Assembly (NCBI GenBank): GCA_030838245.1
Contig: JAUTXB010000018.1
Span: 1 to 19,905 of the forward strand
Source of the DNA: Acidimicrobiaceae bacterium
Lineage (GTDB): Bacteria > Actinomycetota > Acidimicrobiia > Acidimicrobiales > RAAP-2
Direction of reading: 5' to 3'
DNA: 19,905 bases
Numbering within the stretch: position 1 is the stretch's first letter; every line of letters starts with the position of its first letter. A model generated the notes under the pieces. That model saw only the letters and a list, made by a program, of their open reading frames with translations. It ran no database searches and was not told where the DNA came from. The translations under genes and the position numbers were made by a program. Below are positions 15,044-19,905 of the stretch, piece by piece.

Positions 15044-15892
15044 TCAGCTCGTTCCCGCTTTGGTGAAGAGCCGGATGGCAACGCCCAGGATCACCGCGGC
15101 ATAGAGGGCCAGGACTCCGATCGACAGGGCAGCCATGGCAGTGTCGTTGCTCATTCCCCAGATGTTGTGGAGCGCCTGCCCGCTGTGGGCGGCCAGCCCG
15201 TACCGGAAGAGGGCCAGGGCGTGTGTGAGCGGGAGCACGGTAGCCACGTCCGAAAGCCAGCTGGGCAGTGAGGTGATGGGAAAGAGGGAGCCGGCGAAGA
15301 AGAAGGGGATGATGGCAACCGCCGGTATGACGCTCGTGTACTCCTCGGCACTGGTCAGCCGAGTGGCCAGGATCTCGGCCAGCCCGTAGGTCACCACGAC
15401 GAGCAGCACGGCGGCAGCCAGGAACCACAGCATGCGGCTTGTGGTCTGGTACTGGGCGCCCCGTAGCGCAGATACGGCGATGAGCACGACGAGCTGTAGT
15501 GCAGTGACGGCCATGACCGCGACCACGTTGGCCACCACGATCGACGCTCGACTGATCGGAGCCACCAGCAATTCCCGCATGGCTCCTTGTTGTCGGTCCA
15601 CCAGGACGCTAAGCCCTGAGAACATGCAATTGAGGGGAATCAGCAGGCCGGCGGTAGCCACGCAGAAGTACGTCATGTAGGTCGTTCGCTGCGCGGCGGA
15701 GGCTACCGAGTTGGCCAGGGCGGGGGCGACGACGAGGGCGAAGAGCACGGGCGCGAGGACCGGTATCGCCACGGACCGCGGCGAACGGACGGTCAGGGCG
15801 AGCCGGCGACCGGTCAACGTGGGGAGGACGCTCACCTTTCGAGAGCGGGTCGGCGCCGTCGTGACGGGCAGGGGGATGGTGGCAGTGGTCAT
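15044..15892 (-). CDS. ABC-2 type exporter permease (DrrB-like)
   Basis: The 282-residue membrane protein has about six hydrophobic segments: near 42-62, 72-95, 118-140, 152-175, 187-207 and 248-272. The segment SGLSVLVDRQQGAMRELLVAPISRASIV is characteristic of ABC-2 permeases of the DrrB/NodJ type, and a short amphipathic start precedes the first membrane span. It would pair with the ATPase encoded just upstream, only 12 bases away, to export a lipophilic compound, drug or lipid. AAGGAAG sits five bases before the ATG. The operon promoter is the sigma-type motif at 16919-16947. Confidence 0.92.
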   Translation of the reverse strand: MTTATIPLPVTTAPTRSRKVSVLPTLTGRRLALTVRSPRSVAIPVLAPVLFALVVAPALANSVASAAQRTTYMTYFCVATAGLLIPLNCMFSGLSVLVDRQQGAMRELLVAPISRASIVVANVVAVMAVTALQLVVLIAVSALRGAQYQTTSRMLWFLAAAVLLVVVTYGLAEILATRLTSAEEYTSVIPAVAIIPFFFAGSLFPITSLPSWLSDVATVLPLTHALALFRYGLAAHSGQALHNIWGMSNDTAMAALSIGVLALYAAVILGVAIRLFTKAGTS

Positions 15893-15904
15893 GGGTTCTT
15901 CCTT

Positions 15905-16855
15905 TCAGTCGGCCGTGCCGTCGATCTGGCCGCCGGTGAGGCGGAGATAGACGTCATCGAGCGTGGGGGGCCGTGTCGTGGCCGAGCGAATCGGGATCGA
16001 GGAGTCAGCCAGCACTTGCGAGACGACGGGCGCGGCGATGGTCCGCAGCGAGACGGTGACGGTTCCACCGATGACGAGGAGGTCGTCACCGGGGACGCCT
16101 CGGCGCCGGAGGACGTCGACGGCCCGTTCGGGGTCGCCCAGCCTCAGTTCGAGCACGTCGTCCCCGATCGACGCGAGCAGCCGTGACGGCGTATCGCAGG
16201 CCACCATCGTGCCCGAATCGATTACCGCCAGCCGGTCGCAGAGTTGCTCCGCCTCGTCGAGGTAGTGCGTTGTCATGATGACCGTCACGCCCGTCCGGTC
16301 CCGCAGGGTGGCGATGACGTCGAACAGGTCGTGGCGGATCCGGGTGTCAAGTCCCACGGTGGGCTCGTCGAGGAAGAGCACCTGGGGACTGGAGAGCAAC
16401 GCTCGGACGATCTCGAGCCGGCGTCGTTGTCCGCCGCTGTAGGTCGCCACCGAGCGGTCCAAAATGTCGGTGATCCCGACCGTGTGGGTCAGCTCGACCA
16501 ATCGGGTCCGCCCCTCAGGAGGGTCGACCGACCAGAGCTTCAAGTGCATCTCCAGGTTCTGGCGGCCGGTCAGCGGTTGGTCGACGACGGCATCTTGGAA
16601 CACGACGCTGCTGATGGCTCGGGTGCCCGTCGGGTCGCGAGCGACGTCGAGACCTCCGAGGGTGGCCCGGCCCGACGTGGGTGTCACCGTGGAGTTGAGC
16701 ATCCCGATGGTGGTCGTCTTGCCCGCGCCATTGGGGCCGAGGAGACCGAAAGCCTCGCCGGCCGAGACCTCGAACGTGATCCCTCTGACCGCCTCCACCT
16801 GACCGGGATAGGTCTTGACGAGGTCTTCTGCCTGCACGGCCATCTGGGTGCCCAC
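15905..16855 (-). CDS. ABC exporter ATP-binding protein (DrrA-like)
   Basis: The 316-residue ATPase energises the permease that follows. Walker A is GPNGAGKTT (40-48), the Q-loop is VVFQD (84-88), the signature is YSGGQRRR (139-146), Walker B is VLFLDEPTVGLD (159-170) and the switch histidine is H197 in TTHYLDEAE. The extra C-terminal region after about 225, ending RPPTLDDVYLRLTG, is the DrrA-type extension. GTG is chosen as start because AGGAGG lies four bases upstream; the ATG four codons in is too far from it. The gene diverges from the ECF sigma gene, with matching sigma-type promoter motifs facing each gene. The exported substrate is unknown. Confidence 0.94.
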   Translation of the reverse strand: MGTQMAVQAEDLVKTYPGQVEAVRGITFEVSAGEAFGLLGPNGAGKTTTIGMLNSTVTPTSGRATLGGLDVARDPTGTRAISSVVFQDAVVDQPLTGRQNLEMHLKLWSVDPPEGRTRLVELTHTVGITDILDRSVATYSGGQRRRLEIVRALLSSPQVLFLDEPTVGLDTRIRHDLFDVIATLRDRTGVTVIMTTHYLDEAEQLCDRLAVIDSGTMVACDTPSRLLASIGDDVLELRLGDPERAVDVLRRRGVPGDDLLVIGGTVTVSLRTIAAPVVSQVLADSSIPIRSATTRPPTLDDVYLRLTGGQIDGTAD

Positions 16856-16918
16856 TGGTCCTCCTCTGCGATGTCGGCTCTAGTGCCGAGCATCTGGAAA
16901 ATTGGCGTCCAGCAGTAG

Positions 16919-16947
16919 AGGACGAAACGCGGACGTCGAACGTGACA
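16919..16947 (-). promoter_or_regulatory. ECF41-type promoter motif facing the ABC exporter operon
   Basis: On the minus strand the sequence reads TGTCACG (16947-16941), 16 bases, then CGTC (16924-16921) inside TCGTCCT (16925-16919). ECF41 sigma factors are reported to use a TGTCACA -35 and a CGTC -10 with this spacing. Transcription would begin roughly 55-60 bases before the ATPase start. An identical arrangement faces the sigma gene at 17004-17032. Confidence 0.72.
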
Positions 16948-17003
16948 CGCAGTTGGTCGGACTGAGCTGTCACCGTTGAGCCCTCGGGCCCAATCGAGGC
17001 GGT

Positions 17004-17032
17004 TGTCACGAATTGGTGGACCATCTCGTCCT
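17004..17032 (+). promoter_or_regulatory. ECF41-type promoter motif facing the ECF sigma gene (autoregulatory)
   Basis: TGTCACG (17004-17010) is followed by 16 bases and CGTC (17027-17030), within TCGTCCT (17026-17032). It shares all 14 motif bases and the exact spacing with the divergent copy at 16919-16947. The predicted start site is about 45-50 bases before the sigma ATG. Autoregulation by the adjacent sigma factor is inferred from the motif match. Confidence 0.72.
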
Positions 17033-17084
17033 ATGTGTGGAGAGGCCCCGGCGTTCGTCGGGCACGACTTAGGGTTGGTACGAG

Positions 17085-18014
17085 ATGGCGACAGGCGATG
17101 GACCGACAGATGCCCAGTTCACCGAGGCGTGGCGGACTCACCGCCCGTATCTGGTCGACCTGGCCTTCGGGATGCTGGCGGACATCGGAGCAGCAGAGGA
17201 TGCCGTGCAGGAGGCTTTCGTCCGCCTGACCAAGGCAGATTTCGAAAGGATTGAGGATCAGCGGGGCTGGCTGATCGTGGTGACCAGCCGCATCTGCCTC
17301 GACCAGATCCAATCGGCTCGCTCACGACGTGAACGGGCGCACGAGTCCTCCACCATCGAGTTTGCCGGCCCGACCGCGACTCGGGGCGTCTCCGTGGACC
17401 CTGCAGACCGCATCACCCTCGACGACGAGATCCGTCTGGCCTTGTTGGTGGTACTCGAGCGGTTGAGCCCGGCGGAGCGGGTCGTCTTCGTGCTCCACGA
17501 CATCTTCCAGATGCCATTCGACACCATCGCCGAAAGCGTGGGCCGGCCAGCCCCCACCTGTCGCCAACTAGCACGACGGGCACGCATGAAGATCCAGTCC
17601 GAACATGATCGAGGCAAGGTCGAGGTCGATACAGCCGAGCACCGCTTGGTGGCCAAGCAATTCATCCAGGCCTGTTCGGACGGCGACCTCTCGGCCCTCC
17701 TGACCCTGCTCGATCCGAAGGTCACCGGTGAGGTGGACCTCGGGCCCGATGACCCCCGGACTGGTCAGGTGTTCGCCGGGTCGAAGGGGGTGGCGCGAAA
17801 CCTTCTTCGCTATGTCGCCACCATGACCCTGGTGTCCAACCCGATCGGAGGTCGGACCGTGGTGTTGGCGTTCGTGGAGTCTCAGCTCTCAGCCGTCGTG
17901 CACCTGACAGTGGAAAACCAGATCATCAAGAAGATCCATGTCGTTGCCGATCCGAGCACGATCGGCTTCCTCCGTGTTCGAATTCCGCCGGTGACGTCGA
18001 GCGAGAATTCCTGA
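17085..18014 (+). CDS. ECF sigma factor with C-terminal SnoaL-like domain (SigJ/ECF41-like)
   Basis: The 309 residues comprise region 2 (about 12-80: AWRTHRPYLVDLAFGMLADI, AEDAVQEAFVRL, RGWLIVVTSRICLDQ), region 4 (about 113-172: LSPAERVVFVLHDIFQMPFD, TIAESVGRPAPTCRQLARRA) and a C-terminal SnoaL/NTF2-like domain (about 185-300). This is the ECF41/SigJ architecture, in which the fused domain replaces an anti-sigma factor and modulates activity. The classic DGGGK motif of ECF41 is not intact; DLGPDD stands in its place, and the terminal NPDKL-type motif reads ADPSTIGFL. It may thus be a divergent subgroup. ATG with only a weak ribosome site. It has its own matching promoter and shares it in mirror image with the ABC exporter. 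Confidence 0.92.
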   Translation: MATGDGPTDAQFTEAWRTHRPYLVDLAFGMLADIGAAEDAVQEAFVRLTKADFERIEDQRGWLIVVTSRICLDQIQSARSRRERAHESSTIEFAGPTATRGVSVDPADRITLDDEIRLALLVVLERLSPAERVVFVLHDIFQMPFDTIAESVGRPAPTCRQLARRARMKIQSEHDRGKVEVDTAEHRLVAKQFIQACSDGDLSALLTLLDPKVTGEVDLGPDDPRTGQVFAGSKGVARNLLRYVATMTLVSNPIGGRTVVLAFVESQLSAVVHLTVENQIIKKIHVVADPSTIGFLRVRIPPVTSSENS

Positions 18015-18023
18015 CGTCACCGG
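17988..18023. terminator. Candidate bidirectional terminator at the end of the sigma gene
   Basis: CCGGTGACGTC (17988-17998) is a perfect reverse complement of GACGTCACCGG (18013-18023), giving an 11-bp stem with a 14-base loop. The sigma stop codon (18012-18014) falls at the edge of the stem. The gene converges with the LLM oxidoreductase gene 18 bases downstream, so the hairpin may end transcripts from both sides. Confidence 0.6.
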
Positions 18024-18032
18024 ACCGGGCGT

Positions 18033-18971
18033 TTAGCTGCGCCCGACCGCCTGCCGGAACGCGGCCACCATCTCGGAAAGGTAATCGGCGGTCGCGCTCC
18101 GCTCGAGAGTGATGGAGACCGGGGCCCGGAAGTCGGTGATCCCCGCCTCGGCCAAGGCCGGGACTCCCTCCATGGTGCGGCCCAGATCCATCGAGCCGTC
18201 CGATCCCTTCACGACAGGCAGTCTCCCCTGCACCTGGAACCCGGTGGCGTCTCGTCCTGCGGCCGAGAGCGCCTCACGTACTCGAGCGATGCCGGTGACC
18301 GGATCTCGGGCCTCGGGCCCCCAGGGGATCCAGCCGTCGCCGAAGCGGACCAGGCGATCGAGCACCCGGTCGTTGAGGGTCCCGCTCACCCAGATGGGCA
18401 CACCGCCGGGCTGGAGTGGCTTGGGCATGGCATGTATGCCTTCGAAATGGAGCTCGTCGCCGTCGAAGTCGGCCCGTTCCTCTCGCCACAATGCCTGGCA
18501 TACGGTCAGGGTCTCGTTGAGCAGGCGACCGCGGCCCTCGAAGCTCAGGCCGGCGGCGTCGTACTCCTCTCGCTGCCATCCCACCCCGACCCCGAGGTCG
18601 AGACGGCCTCCGGAGAGGACGTCCAAGGTGGCCGTGGCCTTGGCCAGGACGGCGGGCCGGCGAAGGGCAGCTTGGAGGATCCCGGTGGCCAGCCGGACAC
18701 GAGTGGTCACCCCGGCCAGGACCGAAAGGAGGGTGAGCGGCTCGAGCCACATGCCGTTGGGCCCGGTGGGCTGCTTCCCGCCCTCGATCCCGCCTACCGA
18801 GCTGTCCCCGTAGGCCTCGAGGTTCTCGCCGAAGACAACGTGGTCGCTCACGGCCAGGCGGTCGACCCCGGCTTGGTCGGCGGCGCGAGCCCCGTCCAGG
18901 AGTGGCTGCCAGCCACCGGGATCGGTGGCCGAGAAGTTGATGACCATGACGGACAGCTGCGGGTGCGACAT
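18033..18971 (-). CDS. LLM class F420-dependent oxidoreductase (luciferase-like)
   Basis: It is a 312-residue TIM-barrel protein of the luciferase-like family: GARAADQAGVDRLAVSDHVV (27-46), EPLTLLSVLAGVTTRVRLAT (77-96), RRPAVLAKATATLDVLSGGR (104-123), LDLGVGVGWQREEYDA (124-139) and PIWVSGTLNDRVLDRLVRFG (192-211). In actinobacteria such proteins mostly use coenzyme F420, though FMN cannot be excluded. They catalyse hydride transfer in secondary metabolism or xenobiotic and lipid turnover. I start at the ATG giving MSHPQLSVMVINF because the family's first strand begins there. The frame is open 33 codons further upstream, but that stretch has no family similarity. It diverges from a SnoaL-like gene. 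Confidence 0.9.
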   Translation of the reverse strand: MSHPQLSVMVINFSATDPGGWQPLLDGARAADQAGVDRLAVSDHVVFGENLEAYGDSSVGGIEGGKQPTGPNGMWLEPLTLLSVLAGVTTRVRLATGILQAALRRPAVLAKATATLDVLSGGRLDLGVGVGWQREEYDAAGLSFEGRGRLLNETLTVCQALWREERADFDGDELHFEGIHAMPKPLQPGGVPIWVSGTLNDRVLDRLVRFGDGWIPWGPEARDPVTGIARVREALSAAGRDATGFQVQGRLPVVKGSDGSMDLGRTMEGVPALAEAGITDFRAPVSITLERSATADYLSEMVAAFRQAVGRS

Positions 18972-19087
18972 GAGCTTGGTTGGATCTCCCCGTTGCGAAT
19001 GGCGGGACGCGTCCCGGTGCGACGTGTTGAGCGACCGGCCAAGCATCTGCCACCGGGAGTCGGCTGTCAATCGAGCAGCTTCACCGG

Positions 19088-19146
19088 TCGAGGCTGGATC
19101 CGATCGAACGCCAGACCGAATCCAATCGAAGGCTGGACCCGACTCA
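19088..19146. repeat. Imperfect short direct repeats in the LLM/SnoaL divergent gap
   Basis: Three related segments follow each other: GGCTGGATCCGATCGAA, GACCGAATCCAATCGAA and GGCTGGACCCGACTCAA, spaced about 18-21 bases apart, with TCGA-rich joints. They lie in the 194-bp gap (18972-19165) 20-80 bases before the SnoaL-like gene. They could be repeated regulator sites, but they are imperfect and short. I see no clear -35/-10 pair in the gap. Confidence 0.4.
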
Positions 19147-19165
19147 ATGGCTTAGGGTCGCAGCC

Positions 19166-19672
19166 ATGGATGAGGATGCGGTACGAGAGGCCGTCGACCA
19201 TGTGGCGCTGACGAATGTGCAGTCGGCTTACGCCGATGTGGTGAACCGACGGGCATGGGGCGATTTCGACGAGTTGTTTCTGCCTGAGTGCACGATCTCG
19301 ATCGACAAGCAGTCCCAGGAGGCACTCACGTTCGTCGGTCCAACGGAGATTGGCGAGTTCATCGGCCGCTCCATCGAGTGCTTCGAGTTCTTCGAGTTCG
19401 TCATCTTGAACTCCCACATTGTTCTGGGTCGGGGCGATGCCGGAGTCGATACCGCCTCGGCCAGGATGTTCATGTGCGAACTACGCCAGGACCGAGCCAG
19501 TGGCCAGTGGACCAACGCGTTCGGGGTCTACCACGACCAGTACCGCCGAGTGGACGGGAGGTGGTGGTTCGCGCGGCGTCACTACCAGTCGCTCGCCCGT
19601 ACTGGTCGCGGCCAGGTGTTCGAGTTTCCCCGCCACCCCCCGTTCACCGGGCTGTGGGCCGAGCCCAACTGA
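19166..19672 (+). CDS. SnoaL-like (NTF2 fold) domain protein
   Basis: The 168-residue protein is a single cone-shaped NTF2/SnoaL-like domain. An N-terminal helix pair (VDHVALTNVQSAYADVVNRR) leads to WGDFDELFLPECTISIDKQS. The middle FVGPTEIGEFIGRS is the typical loop, and the C-terminal strands are WTNAFGVYHDQYRRVDGRWW and FARRHYQSLAR. The family includes polyketide cyclases, ketosteroid-isomerase-like enzymes, aromatic-ring dioxygenase small subunits and binding proteins. No diagnostic catalytic set lets me choose. ATG is chosen with AGGG about nine bases upstream. Its neighbours, an LLM oxidoreductase and a solute-binding protein, suggest small-molecule catabolism. Confidence 0.85.
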   Translation: MDEDAVREAVDHVALTNVQSAYADVVNRRAWGDFDELFLPECTISIDKQSQEALTFVGPTEIGEFIGRSIECFEFFEFVILNSHIVLGRGDAGVDTASARMFMCELRQDRASGQWTNAFGVYHDQYRRVDGRWWFARRHYQSLARTGRGQVFEFPRHPPFTGLWAEPN

Positions 19673-19714
19673 CCTGGTTCCTCAGTCGAGATGACCGGGC
19701 GATGGCACTCGGGC

Positions 19715-19905
19715 TCAGCTTTTGACTGGCACCCTGCCCAGGCCACCGGCATAGGGCGGCCCCATCTGACACACGGCGGGCCCGAACGAGCCCACCAACC
19801 CGAAGTGGTTCGTGGGTGAGAACTTGTAGGAGAGACCGAGGAACTGCTTGCTGGTGATCCCCTCGATCGCCTTCTTGATGGCTGCCGGGTCCGTCGAGTG
19901 GTACT
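19715..19905 (-). CDS. Probable ABC transporter solute-binding protein (C-terminal fragment)
   Basis: Only the last 63 codons are in the window; the frame is open to the edge and ends at TGA (19717-19715). The readable tail includes YHSTDPAAIKKAIEGITSKQ, FLGLSYKFSPTNHFGLVGSF and a Gly/Pro-rich end (GGLGRVPVKS). The pattern of a helix, a short turn and FSPTNHFG resembles the C-terminal end of type I periplasmic binding proteins of branched-chain amino acid transporters (Peripla_BP_6), where an H-rich ysp..H.G segment is common. The call rests on a short piece. It converges with the SnoaL-like gene across 42 bases in which I see no hairpin. Confidence 0.55.
   Translation of the reverse strand, partial: YHSTDPAAIKKAIEGITSKQFLGLSYKFSPTNHFGLVGSFGPAVCQMGPPYAGGLGRVPVKS

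Noticed and set aside
16968..16994. Third TGTCACC box in the exporter/sigma gap
   Set aside because: The sequence 16 bases downstream is CAAT, not CGTC, so it lacks the -10 half.

Overview
The window is about 19.9 kb of GC-rich DNA with dense, mostly tightly packed bacterial genes. An F420-type luciferase-like oxidoreductase, a fused isobutyryl-CoA mutase, a DrrAB-like ABC exporter, an ECF sigma factor with a SnoaL-like tail, several GTG starts and many acyl-CoA enzymes point to a free-living actinobacterium. An Acidimicrobiia-like lineage is plausible, but I cannot fix the taxon from sequence alone. I saw no tRNA, rRNA, CRISPR array, insertion sequence or phage gene.

Layout, left to right. 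(a) 1-354, minus: N-terminus of a secreted protein with a CBM2-like carbohydrate-binding module, cut by the window edge. It diverges from a TetR regulator (493-1089). The gap holds a 19/20 inverted repeat that ends at the TetR start codon. (b) 1129-4843: an acyl-CoA synthetase (minus), divergent from an enoyl-CoA hydratase, HAD phosphatase and MarR regulator (plus). (c) 4897-12472, all minus: a putative four-gene operon of tandem CaiB/BaiF-like CoA transferase, metal-dependent amidohydrolase, unusual two-part crotonase and IcmF. icmF also has a good leaderless-type promoter of its own. (d) 12636-15036, plus: a cupin dioxygenase of the 2,4'-dihydroxyacetophenone dioxygenase type, a cytochrome P450 and a PaaY-like hexapeptide protein, suggesting oxidation of an aromatic or aryl-ketone substrate. 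(e) 15044-16855, minus: a two-gene DrrAB-like ABC exporter, divergent from an ECF41/SigJ-like sigma factor (17085-18014, plus). (f) 18033-19905: an LLM-class oxidoreductase, a SnoaL-like protein and the C-terminus of a probable ABC solute-binding protein.

How the genes fit together. Most of the window looks like catabolism of acyl-CoA and aromatic compounds: CoA activation (acyl-CoA synthetase, CoA transferase), hydration or isomerisation (two crotonases), B12-dependent carbon-skeleton rearrangement (IcmF) and oxygenation (P450, cupin, LLM). Local TetR and MarR regulators are present.

The most interesting signal is in the 229-bp gap between the ABC exporter and the sigma gene. Two divergent motifs, TGTCACG-N15-TCGTCCT, have identical spacing. 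One faces the sigma gene and the other faces the exporter operon. This matches the published ECF41 promoter pattern (TGTCACA, 16 bp, CGTC). It predicts a self-contained module in which the one-component sigma factor activates itself and an efflux pump, rather than the oxidoreductase or decarboxylase-type (COE) partner usual for ECF41.
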